From Lewinellaceae bacterium (GTDB taxonomy: Bacteria; Bacteroidota; Bacteroidia; Chitinophagales; Saprospiraceae): a stretch of DNA of 64,000 nt. The notes beneath the pieces are model-generated. The model worked only from the letters and a program-made list of their open reading frames with translations. It was not told the DNA's origin and searched no databases. This document shows, one piece after another, positions 1 to 7,160 of this stretch. The position numbers were made by a program, and so were the translations under genes. Each line of letters begins with the position of its first letter. Position 1 is the stretch's first letter. The stretch spans positions 558,001 through 622,000 of the forward strand of contig JACJYN010000004.1 in the NCBI GenBank assembly GCA_020636095.1, written 5' to 3'.

Positions 1-173
1 ATGTGAAAAGTACCGGGATTGTCCTCATAATCGCCGTAAATTGAAGGATCTTGCAGAAAGCAGGACTGGCTATGGACGGTGGGAAGCAGGAAAATCGGCA
101 TCAGAAAAAGGCCCAGGAGAGCCCGTTTAATCCTGCCGGGGATTTCATGGCCTGTACACACACACACACACAC
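1..173 (-). CDS. N-terminal fragment of an unrecognised secreted protein (runs off the window)
   Basis: On the minus strand an open frame enters from the window edge and reads back to a TAG at 179-177. It encodes a typical signal peptide: basic IKR, then a hydrophobic run LLGLFLMPIFLLP, then HSQS before a mature start CFLQDPSIYG. No ATG is in frame before the hydrophobic core. The only upstream in-frame starts are GTG codons inside a (TG)9 tract at about 156-174; an internal ATG lies within the core. The nearby ATGs at 175 and 148 are out of frame. The function cannot be told from about 45 residues. Confidence 0.5.
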   Translation of the reverse strand, partial: MCVCVCTGHEIPGRIKRALLGLFLMPIFLLPTVHSQSCFLQDPSIYGDYEDNPGTFH

Positions 174-299
174 ATTCTAAGGGACAGCGCGTTTTTCATG
201 GTAATAAGGTTTTTAGGATTAAAGGATACTGAAAGATAATTTAATATTCCGGCTTTGACAAAAAGATGGAATATTTACATCGGTATCGCTCAGCGGAGC

Positions 300-511
300 C
301 CGCGGCCTCTGGAACCACAATCCAGGTAACTTCTCAATATTCATCTCGCAACGACACGACGACGCAACGATCTGCAGTTAAAAAAGAGGTTTTCGATATA
401 AAATTCGTTGCGCCGTTGCGCCGTTGCGTGAAAATTTTGTTATAGTCCCTTGTGTGAAACTCTATTGAGAAGTTACAATCCAGCGCTCTAACCAACTGAG
501 CTACAACCACC
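300..511 (-). pseudogene. tRNA-His remnant interrupted in the anticodon arm
   Basis: From 511 downward the minus strand has a tRNA 5' half: acceptor strand GGTGGTT, D arm GTAGCTCAGTTGGTTAGAGC, then CTGGATT. After a 151-bp insert, CTGGATT is repeated and continues GTGGTTCCAG. Joined, these give a 5-bp anticodon stem (CTGGA/TCCAG) with loop TTGTGGT and anticodon GTG, i.e. histidine. The T arm and 3' acceptor are not recognisable: after GCGGG the sequence departs from the TTCRA T loop and no pairing acceptor follows. It is therefore a truncated tRNA copy that was also hit by a small element. A functional tRNA-His must lie elsewhere in the genome. Confidence 0.75.
326..476. repeat. Family A MITE-like element inserted in tRNA-His
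   Basis: This 151-bp element is bounded by perfect 14-bp inverted repeats (GTAACTTCTCAATA at 326-339, its complement at 463-476). It is flanked by 7-bp direct repeats AATCCAG at 319-325 and 477-483, the expected target duplication. Inside, 348-371 and about 397-424 form a further 24-bp imperfect palindrome built on CGCAACG units, differing only by A/G changes. It has no coding capacity. The terminal repeats plus target duplication make it a non-autonomous mobile element; the mobilising transposase family is unknown. Confidence 0.8.
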
Positions 512-594
512 ATAATGGAGAAGGAAAACTACGCTGAATTCCTTTTTCCTAAAGCGATGCAAATATAGGATAAGTTCCAAAAAGGGTAAAGTTT

Positions 595-2094
595 TTACCG
601 AGAAAAATATTGCACCCACTGCCACAGGTCGAGATACTCAAAAAAGCGGGCCTCCTGGGCTACCGAAGACAGGGGCTCCAGGCTTTCCTGAAAACTTTTT
701 ATTATCTCCGCTTTACTCTTTTTATCCGGCGCATTGGCCAGTTTGCGGAGGGTGTCGAGCAGGAGAGCTTCCGCCTGGTAAGCCGGTTGCATTCCCTGGT
801 GTAAACGGCGGGCGGAGGGAATGAGATAGGAGAGGAGTTCATAATTGCCCAGTTCGTAATGCAGGAGGAGCTGCAACAGGCGGGCGAAGCGGAACAATTC
901 CTCCATCAGGCCCTTGCTTTGAGCAGCGAGCAATTCATTGAGCAGCCCCAGGCTCTGGCTGTAGTTTTTATTCAAAAAAGAAATGTAAGCTAACAGATAC
1001 TGTAGAGTCAGTTTATTGTGGAGCGCGATCTGGCTGGAAAACAGGGATAGGCCCTCCTCGATGGAGGACACCTGCCGCTGGGCCTGTTGGTATGCCTTCT
1101 GGCTGATCAGCATATTGAGTTCCAGCAGGCTGCTTTGTTCAAAAATCTTTGGTTTCAGGCCTTTCAGTTTTTTAAATGCGGTTTGCCCGGGCAGACTCCT
1201 GAGCTTGGCGAGGCCTTCTTCTACCGCTTTCCAGTTCTTTAGCTGAAAGTTGTCGATCAGAAAGTTATTCAGGGCTACGATATACCGGGAGGGGTGCAAT
1301 TCGCGGAGAAAGGGGTGTTGATCCAGCAGGCCCAGTAATGCCTGGTTGCAGGCCAGGGCCTTTTCCGGTTCCCGGGCCATGAAGTGGTAGGTGGCCAGGG
1401 TGCGGAAATAATCCATGCGGGCCAACAGGCTCTTTACTTCTTTGCCCTGGGTAAACCGGCTGCTGTTGATGAGCTCCAGAACGGCGCTCTTTTCCTTTTT
1501 ATCGGAGAGGCTCACCTTTTGGTAATGCCGTCTTGCCATAAGTAAGTTGTAATAGCCAAAGCGCCCTTCCTGTTCCAGGCTTTCCAGCGCTTCGGCCCAT
1601 TCGGCTGCCCACTGGCCGAGCTTCCGGGTATTGGGCAAACGGGAAACTTCCTGTTCGAGCAGGCTTTTCTCCACCTGAAGCAGTTCGGGCAGGTGAATGA
1701 ACAGTTGATAGCGGTTGATCGTCTTCCGGGCGGCCTTCAATTCCTGCCGGGCTTGTTTTACCAGTCCTTTTTCTTTCAAAATACCGGCCGCCTGTATCCT
1801 CCGCTTGACTTGCTCGGAGGGATGGGCCTTCCGCTGGTATTGGCTGAGGCAGTCGAGCAGGAGTTGGAAGAGCTGTCGTTTGAGGACGGGGAAGTGTGCC
1901 GCCGTTTCTCCGGGCAGCGCTCTTTTGAGAGCCGCTTCGTCATAGTTGCGCTGCCGGCTGATCAGCTGAAATAATTGAAGGTAATTATTTTGCTCACCCA
2001 CTACATGGCGCTGGGCGTATTGGTGGAAATACCGCTTTTCAGAAGGTGTCATGGCTTGGGCTAAACGGAAGAGGGCGTCGCTTGCTTTTTTCAT
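595..2094 (-). CDS. Conserved-looking helical repeat protein of unknown function
   Basis: The 499-residue product has no signal peptide or membrane segment. It is almost entirely alpha-helical by composition, rich in Leu, Gln, Arg and Glu, with repeated amphipathic segments of the TPR/SEL1 type (for example the stretches near residues 240-260 and 400-430). The opening MKKASDALFRLAQAMTPSEK resembles Saprospiria proteins without a named family, but that is memory, not a search. It stands alone between the tRNA remnant and the propeller gene on the opposite strand. A TATATTTG box, a possible -7 element, lies at 2157-2150 on the minus strand about 55 bp upstream. A cytoplasmic scaffold role is only a guess. 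Confidence 0.75.
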   Translation of the reverse strand: MKKASDALFRLAQAMTPSEKRYFHQYAQRHVVGEQNNYLQLFQLISRQRNYDEAALKRALPGETAAHFPVLKRQLFQLLLDCLSQYQRKAHPSEQVKRRIQAAGILKEKGLVKQARQELKAARKTINRYQLFIHLPELLQVEKSLLEQEVSRLPNTRKLGQWAAEWAEALESLEQEGRFGYYNLLMARRHYQKVSLSDKKEKSAVLELINSSRFTQGKEVKSLLARMDYFRTLATYHFMAREPEKALACNQALLGLLDQHPFLRELHPSRYIVALNNFLIDNFQLKNWKAVEEGLAKLRSLPGQTAFKKLKGLKPKIFEQSSLLELNMLISQKAYQQAQRQVSSIEEGLSLFSSQIALHNKLTLQYLLAYISFLNKNYSQSLGLLNELLAAQSKGLMEELFRFARLLQLLLHYELGNYELLSYLIPSARRLHQGMQPAYQAEALLLDTLRKLANAPDKKSKAEIIKSFQESLEPLSSVAQEARFFEYLDLWQWVQYFSR

Positions 2095-2329
2095 TCAGAC
2101 TTTTAATTTAAAGTAGGCTTTTGCCGCTATTCAGCCATTCGCTCAAACCCAAATATAAGCCTATATCCCTTCATTTATGGGTGTGGTCCTGCAAACGGTG
2201 AACAGCTAAAGGCGGAATACTGAATAGTTTTGACAAGATAATAATATTTCAAACCTTTAATTTAAGCCATAAACTCCATTTGCATGCTCTCTCTTTAAGC
2301 CCGACTTTCGTAAAAAAATAGAGCAACGC

Positions 2330-4639
2330 ATGAAAAACAGTAACATAGGAGCCTGTCGGAGAGGCGCTGATGAGTCGAGGACGGGCAAATATTATTCTGA
2401 ACGAGGCGCGAAGAGGGCGCATAGCGGCGCTACGCAACTGACGAGCAACGAAGTGCAGAACAATATTTGCCGTTCGCAGGCCATTAAGTGCTTCTCTGAC
2501 AGGCTACTTGTTCTCTTTCTCCTTTTTTGCAGCTTCGGCTTATCCGCCCAGGTAAGCCACTGGGACAGCTATGGCGTGCCTGGCCGGGCCCAGAATAGGC
2601 TGGAGGAGGGGAACACCCTCTGGATTCCCACCGACGCCGGTTTGCTGGAAGTGGATAAGGCAACTGGTGAGTACAGCCTTTGGAATAAACTCACAGGGGG
2701 GCTTTCTTCGAATTCCATTGAAGCGGTGGCCCGCCATCCCCTTACCGGTGATCTTTTTATTGGGACTTATGACGTGGCCCTTCTGGTCCGGGATGAATCC
2801 ACTGGCGCCTGGTCGCCGCTGCCTTACCCGGAAGCGTGGGAGGCCTCCGTTGCTCAACCGGTGCTGACCTATTGCCTTCAATTTGATCCGGAAGGCATCC
2901 TCTGGGCGGGTACTAACATTGGCCTGGCCCGCTATGATGGTGAGAGCTGGGAATTGTACAACCAGGAAAACAGCCACGAATTCCTGAGGTGGGTCATGGC
3001 TATCGAGCTGGCGCCGGACGGAGGGCTCTTTCTGGCCAGCCATGTCTTGTTTCACCTCAAAGACGGCGTTTTCGATCCGCTTAGCCCGGATGATTTTCAG
3101 TCGGAAGAGTTCATCTTTTCCTACGGTGATGCGGCCATGCATTATCAATCGGATGGCAGCCTCTGGTTTTTTACGGATGTTGGCACAGTAGGGCGTTACG
3201 ATGGAGAAAACTGGCAGATCTTCCAACAGATAGACAGCCTGAATTTTGTCTCTTCACCGCCGCGCTTCGTCACCGAATCTCCGGATGGCAACTTACTGGC
3301 CTACTTCGGGGGGGATGACTGGTATCAGTTTGCTGATGGCGCCTGGTCAGTTGTCGCTGCCCCCAATACGATCGAACAACCTTTTTATTTTGCCTTCCTC
3401 GAAGAAGGAAATATAACGGTAGGCAAAGAAAAGTGGATGGTGGAAACGGCGCAAGGGGCCTATGCCGCTTCTTTTCCGGAATACCCCTTTTCCAGTCCAT
3501 TATTTTACTTTAATCACGACCCTCAGGGCCAGCTTTGGGTAAAGGAGGGGGCTTCCCTGCGCAACCTCGATACCGGTGAAAGTTTATCCCTGGAAGGGGA
3601 GGGGACGCCCCTTTACTTTTCGAGCTACGCCTTCAGCGAGCAGGGAGACTTGTGGGCGGCGCAACATGGCGCCGTTTTCCATCTTACCGATGAGGGGTGG
3701 AAGCGCTTCGACCATACCAATACCCTGCTTCCCAATGCTACCAATTCCTGGCAGATTGCTATTGGCGAAGACAATACGGTGTGGCTGAGCATCTACAACC
3801 AGGGGCTGTACAGTTACCAGAATGGAGACTGGAAAAGACATCTGCACCCCACGCTAAGCGCATTCAATATCAGTGAGATGATCCCTCTTCCCGATGGAAA
3901 GCTATGGCTTCGGTTGTGGAGTTCCGGCAACCCTTTCCGTTTTGCTTATTGGGACGGAGAAAATGTCAACCTGATCAGCGATGGAGAGCAGGGGTTCCGG
4001 CAGGCATCCTTGCAGCTGTTGAGCTATGATCCTGCCTCCGGATTGCTTTGGGCGCTGGACTGGGAGGGGCTGCAGCAATTTGATGGCGAGGCCTGGGAAC
4101 AACTGGCCTTTCCTTTTGAGCGGGAAACCAACGTTTACGAAAATATCTACACCTTCTCGGTTCGGGATGAGCGGATATTAATCAGCACCAACCTCAGGAT
4201 ATTTATCTACGAAAATGGCCAATGGTTTTCTTATTCCGCCGATACGGCGCCCCTGGCCAATGAGGACATCAGAGAAGTGGCCGTCAGCCAGGATGCCAGG
4301 CTGTATGTCTTGCATCAAGGTACGCCGTTTGTTGAGGTGGGGCAGTTGAGTGTGGCGTCCGCTGCGGATGGCCCTGATGGCGCCAATTTCAACATTAAGG
4401 TGCACGTATACCCCAATCCGGTGAGCGATAAAATTTTTCTGGCAGGGGTTCCCGGTAGTGGCCGCGGGATTATCCACCTCTTTGATGCGGCGGGGCGCCT
4501 GGCCGGGAAAACCCAGGCCCATTTCACTCCCGGAGAACCGGCTGAAATAACTATGCTGAATCTGGCGCCGGGTTGGTATACGGGGAGGGTTTATCTTGAA
4601 GGAGAAGGGTATGTGTTTAGATTATTGAAGGGCAATTAA
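2330..4639 (+). CDS. T9SS-secreted beta-propeller protein with an in-frame palindromic insertion
   Basis: The 769-residue product has repeated propeller-like blades with motifs such as LWIPTDAGLLEVD, LWAGTNIGLARYDG and LWFFTDVGTVGRYDG, like ligand-binding two-component-regulator propellers. It ends with a type A T9SS sorting domain (about residues 690-769: VYPNPVSDKIFL, GRLAGK, LAPGWYTGRV). It is probably exported across the inner membrane by Sec, then secreted or surface-anchored by the type IX system. The N-terminus is odd: the signal-peptide core LVLFLLFCSFGLSAQ begins at residue 60, after MKNSNI and about 53 residues encoded entirely by a 158-bp palindromic repeat. Whether export still works is unclear; the gene may be impaired. 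Confidence 0.85.
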   Translation: MKNSNIGACRRGADESRTGKYYSERGAKRAHSGATQLTSNEVQNNICRSQAIKCFSDRLLVLFLLFCSFGLSAQVSHWDSYGVPGRAQNRLEEGNTLWIPTDAGLLEVDKATGEYSLWNKLTGGLSSNSIEAVARHPLTGDLFIGTYDVALLVRDESTGAWSPLPYPEAWEASVAQPVLTYCLQFDPEGILWAGTNIGLARYDGESWELYNQENSHEFLRWVMAIELAPDGGLFLASHVLFHLKDGVFDPLSPDDFQSEEFIFSYGDAAMHYQSDGSLWFFTDVGTVGRYDGENWQIFQQIDSLNFVSSPPRFVTESPDGNLLAYFGGDDWYQFADGAWSVVAAPNTIEQPFYFAFLEEGNITVGKEKWMVETAQGAYAASFPEYPFSSPLFYFNHDPQGQLWVKEGASLRNLDTGESLSLEGEGTPLYFSSYAFSEQGDLWAAQHGAVFHLTDEGWKRFDHTNTLLPNATNSWQIAIGEDNTVWLSIYNQGLYSYQNGDWKRHLHPTLSAFNISEMIPLPDGKLWLRLWSSGNPFRFAYWDGENVNLISDGEQGFRQASLQLLSYDPASGLLWALDWEGLQQFDGEAWEQLAFPFERETNVYENIYTFSVRDERILISTNLRIFIYENGQWFSYSADTAPLANEDIREVAVSQDARLYVLHQGTPFVEVGQLSVASAADGPDGANFNIKVHVYPNPVSDKIFLAGVPGSGRGIIHLFDAAGRLAGKTQAHFTPGEPAEITMLNLAPGWYTGRVYLEGEGYVFRLLKGN
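2349..2506. repeat. Family B palindromic element, copy 1 (inside a coding sequence)
   Basis: This 158-bp element begins GAGCCTGTCGGAGAGGC and ends with its near complement (TCTCTGACAGGCT). An internal inverted pair GCAAATATTATTCTG / CAGAACAATATTTGC lies at about 2385-2470. It matches the copy at 27315-27472, which has the same length, in inverted orientation. It is read through in frame by the propeller gene; 158 bp plus a 4-bp target duplication would equal exactly 54 codons. The right terminal base is changed and no clean duplication remains. Confidence 0.8.
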
Positions 4640-4660
4640 GTTGCATGAGCCCGTGGCCCC

Positions 4661-4790
4661 GGGAGTGTTCGGAATTCGCAAATCACTGAAAATCAAGATG
4701 CGTTTTTAAAAAAGGGCTACCGTTCCAGTGTTGGACGAGTTCGCGGTTCGGTATTCGCTGTTCGCAACCGCGGCAGACTGCCTGGGCTTA
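4661..4790 (+). repeat. Family F intergenic repeat, copy 1
   Basis: The core at about 4719-4775 (TACCGTTCCAG, GTTGGA, GAGTTCGCGGTTCGGTATTC, then CGCAACCGCGGC) matches the minus strand of about 33195-33256 with very few differences. The upstream part CTGAAAATCAAGA is also shared. The opening GGGAGTGTTCGG recurs at 51778. No terminal repeats are seen. Confidence 0.65.
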
Positions 4791-4816
4791 CCTGCTTCTA
4801 ACCGTGTCCAACCTTA

Positions 4817-4979
4817 GTACTCTGTTAAATAAATATCTTATGCTTCTGGCCGTGCCTTTTCGCCCTACTCTTCGTCCCGTCCTCGCCTTGATAGCTAAGG
4901 CTATCAGGCTCCGGGCGCTCCTCGATTAGAACGAAAATCCATCGCCCAGAAACGATAATTTACTTAATTAACAGAGTAC
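4817..4979. repeat. Family E MITE-like element
   Basis: This 163-bp palindromic element has 12-bp perfect ends GTACTCTGTTAA and its complement. It is flanked by TTA at 4814-4816 and 4980-4982, a probable 3-bp target duplication. A central hairpin TGATAGC-TAAG-GCTATCA is present. A single end of the same family occurs at 59180-59200. It has no coding capacity. Confidence 0.75.
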
Positions 4980-5082
4980 TTAGACGGGTAGCCTAAAAAA
5001 GACACAGACTATTGAACTATCCCGTGACCCCTGGCCAACGAACAACCGCCAACGAACAACCTTTGAGTTTACTAATCCGAAA

Positions 5083-5931
5083 TCACCCACTTTCCGAAGG
5101 CTTCTCATCATCATCCGGAGAAGCCTTTTTTTGTATCTCTTCCAGCCGCACGTCCCGGTAGTGGCGTTTGAGCCATCGGGCAAGGCCATCCAGGCCGGGG
5201 AACAAAACCCGTTCATTGATATTGGACTGGTCCAGTTTGTCGCGGATTTCCCATTTCAGGTAAGCCGGGATAATGATTTTAAAGTAGCTGACCTTGGTTT
5301 TTTTCAACCAATCGCTGATCAAAATATTGGGGTCGGACATCATCGAGAAGACGGCATACTGGTTAACGATGCGGTCGTCGATGGAGGGGGGCTCGAAGAA
5401 AACAGCAAAGTCGTCTCTTTTGAGGTTGCTCAGGTCGGGAAGGGAGATGGCGACCCGTTCCAGCATTTCAGCCGTAAAAATGTGCGAACCTTCTTCCTCG
5501 ATGACCCTGGCGAGTTGGTCGGGCAGATAGGCTTTGGAATCTACATAATTGGCGGCCCAGATGACTCCGTCCTTGTGATATTTGGTAAAGTCGGCGGTCG
5601 CAAAATGAAGCGCTATATACGGAGAATAGGTCCAGTCGAGCAAGCGGGTCGGAAGGCCGTGGTGCTGCGCCAGAGCCAGCCAGTTCCAGATAGAGGTGTA
5701 TTCGGAGCTGATCTGTTTCTGGCTGTATTTTCGGAAGTTTCGCAGCAGGTGTTTTTCGAGATGGGATTCCCCCAACCGGTTAAGGGTGGAACTCAATGGA
5801 TAGCTGCTGTCTTCCAGCCCCCGGTAAACATAAGCGGAGCGAAAGCGATGCAGTTGTTCATTCCAGGAGTCGATGTACAATGCTTCCTGTAATTCGGGCC
5901 AACTTTCGATTTTTATATTTTTGCCGTCCAT
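5083..5931 (-). CDS. FRG-domain protein
   Basis: The 282-residue product carries the FRG domain signature in its first half: YRGLEDSSYPLSSTLNR (about residues 35-52), then a helical block LLRNFRKYSQ and the hallmark ALAQHHGLPTRLLDWTYSPYIALHFA (about 87-112). FRG domains are found alone or fused in many bacteria and phages; their biochemical activity is not firmly established and some sit in defence or toxin contexts. No partner gene is adjacent. A TATCTTTG box at 5943-5936 lies so close to the start codon that the transcript could be leaderless. The C-terminus (KKASPDDDEKPSESG) is a short charged tail. Confidence 0.85.
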   Translation of the reverse strand: MDGKNIKIESWPELQEALYIDSWNEQLHRFRSAYVYRGLEDSSYPLSSTLNRLGESHLEKHLLRNFRKYSQKQISSEYTSIWNWLALAQHHGLPTRLLDWTYSPYIALHFATADFTKYHKDGVIWAANYVDSKAYLPDQLARVIEEEGSHIFTAEMLERVAISLPDLSNLKRDDFAVFFEPPSIDDRIVNQYAVFSMMSDPNILISDWLKKTKVSYFKIIIPAYLKWEIRDKLDQSNINERVLFPGLDGLARWLKRHYRDVRLEEIQKKASPDDDEKPSESG

Positions 5932-5935
5932 TGCT

Positions 5936-5943
5936 CAAAGATA
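5936..5943 (-). promoter_or_regulatory. Possible -7 box for the FRG gene
   Basis: TATCTTTG on the minus strand fits the Bacteroidota TAnnTTTG -7 consensus and ends 5 bases before the ATG at 5931. No convincing TTG -33 element is seen. Confidence 0.3.
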
Positions 5944-6080
5944 AGAAAAAGCGGGGGGAACTGTACAGAGCGGAGCGGTTAGCGGTTGGCGTTTAAGAGA
6001 GAAAAAAAAGGCGGCCCAGCCTCCTTGGAGTGCTCAACCGCCGCGTGCCACATCATCATTTTCAGTCGGGCTTTTAGGCT

Positions 6081-6120
6081 AAGAGAAAATGGAAGAGGCC
6101 GGAGCATTCCATTTTCTCTT
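6081..6120. terminator. Strong hairpin, possible terminator
   Basis: AAGAGAAAATGGAA at 6081-6094 pairs perfectly with 6107-6120 around a 12-base loop. It lies about 250 bp beyond the 3' end of the lytT-type gene. It could be a terminator or a small repeat; the second arm ends in TTTT on the plus strand. Confidence 0.4.
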
Positions 6121-6371
6121 TTGGCCTGTAAACAGTTTGGGGTGATTTCTGAATACTAAGTTAAGGCGGTAAACAAAAGGATGCAATAAAATTGTGGCCA
6201 GCCGCTGATATTGTGATAGATGGTTAGGGATAAGAGGGTATTTGCCGAAGGATTACCGGTTTAAGCGTATATACGGGTCAGGGGATAGGGCAAACTGTGG
6301 AACCGCGGGACTGTTTAAACCACGGTGTTTTCTGTTTAAAAGTATACCCCCCCAGGAACGAATGTATGCAC

Positions 6372-7160
6372 TTACAACCCCCGCCTGATCTTTTCGTCAT
6401 CGAGGTACTGGTGAATGGCGTCCCGGTAGCTACGGCTGGAGAGCAAGCAGCGGCCGTCTTTCATGTGGAAAGTGTACTGGTTATTGCCCTCATATTTTGC
6501 TTCTCTGATAAAGTGGGTGTTCAGGAGCAGGGAGCGGTGGATGCGGAGAAAGGCATCATTGTTGAGCTGTTCTTCAACCGACTGCAGCGTGTGGCGGATG
6601 AGGTAGGCTTTTTCAGGGGTATGTACTTTCAGGTAATTGCCTTCAGCTTCGATATAGCGGATGTCAAAGGCTTTGATCAGTATGGTTCTTCCTTTTTCTT
6701 TGGCCTCCAGGTGTTGCCGGGCTTCGCTGGATTCATGTTGATGGGTTTCCAGCAGGTTCACCATTTTTTGGTGCAGCAGGGCGTCCTGCTGAAGGCTAAT
6801 CTGCTGCCGGGCGTGTTCCACCGCCCGCATGAACCGCTCATCGTCGTAGGGTTTCAGGAGGTAATCGACGGCATGGACATCGAAAGCCTTGAGCGCATAT
6901 TGGTTGTAAGCCGTTACAAAAATGATGAAAGGCAGCGGACGGAATTCTTCCCGGGAAAGCACTTCAAAGCCATTGAGGTCGGGCATCTGTATATCCAGGA
7001 AGACGAGGTCCGGGCGGTATTCCTCCATTTGGCGCAGGGCTTCGCTGCCGTTCTTGCATTCCCCGATGAGGGAAATGTAATCGATCGGCTCCAGTAATTT
7101 GACGATTCTTGCCCGGGCAAGGGGTTCGTCATCGACCACCAGGGTGCGGATCTTCTTCAT
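6372..7160 (-). CDS. LytTR-family response regulator
   Basis: A 262-residue two-domain regulator. The receiver spans about 1-125 with acidic residues D10 and D11, phospho-acceptor D56 in LVFLDIQMP, and the conserved TAYNQYALKAFD and DYLLKPYDDERF segments. A LytTR DNA-binding domain (about 155-255) carries IRYIEAEGNYLKVH and FLRIHRSLLLN. It presumably binds promoters when phosphorylated by the kinase encoded immediately upstream, whose last 32 bp overlap this gene, implying translational coupling. The targets are unknown. Confidence 0.93.
   Translation of the reverse strand: MKKIRTLVVDDEPLARARIVKLLEPIDYISLIGECKNGSEALRQMEEYRPDLVFLDIQMPDLNGFEVLSREEFRPLPFIIFVTAYNQYALKAFDVHAVDYLLKPYDDERFMRAVEHARQQISLQQDALLHQKMVNLLETHQHESSEARQHLEAKEKGRTILIKAFDIRYIEAEGNYLKVHTPEKAYLIRHTLQSVEEQLNNDAFLRIHRSLLLNTHFIREAKYEGNNQYTFHMKDGRCLLSSRSYRDAIHQYLDDEKIRRGL

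Larger units (their letters stand above)
174..594. other. Gene-free interval with tRNA remnant and element
   Basis: Apart from the tRNA-His remnant and family A element, 174-294 and 512-594 hold AT-rich sequence with no ORF, clear terminator or further repeat that I can support. Confidence 0.6.
4640..5082. other. Gene-free interval made of repeats
   Basis: It holds a family F repeat copy (4661-4790), the family E element (4817-4979) and, at about 5031-5060, two direct copies of GCCAACGAACAACC. No ORF or RNA gene is evident. It separates the 3' ends of two convergent genes. Confidence 0.6.
5932..6371. other. Gene-free interval with one strong hairpin
   Basis: It separates the FRG gene start from the 3' end of the LytTR regulator. 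Apart from the hairpin at 6081-6120 and a weaker GGCGG/CCGCC pair near 6010-6045, I see no ORF, repeat copy or RNA gene. Confidence 0.55.

Noticed and set aside
483..511. A functional tRNA gene
   Set aside because: Only the 5' half and anticodon arm exist; the T arm and acceptor 3' strand are missing and a 151-bp insert interrupts it.
4661..4990. CRISPR array
   Set aside because: The repeats here and elsewhere are single palindromes with no regular spacer-repeat periodicity, and no cas genes are present.
5131..5892. 253-codon frame opposite the FRG gene
   Set aside because: The FRG signature on the minus strand is unmistakable; the plus-strand frame shows no domain.
6297..7097. 266-codon frame opposite the LytTR regulator
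   Set aside because: Antisense shadow of a clear response-regulator gene, with no recognisable domain.
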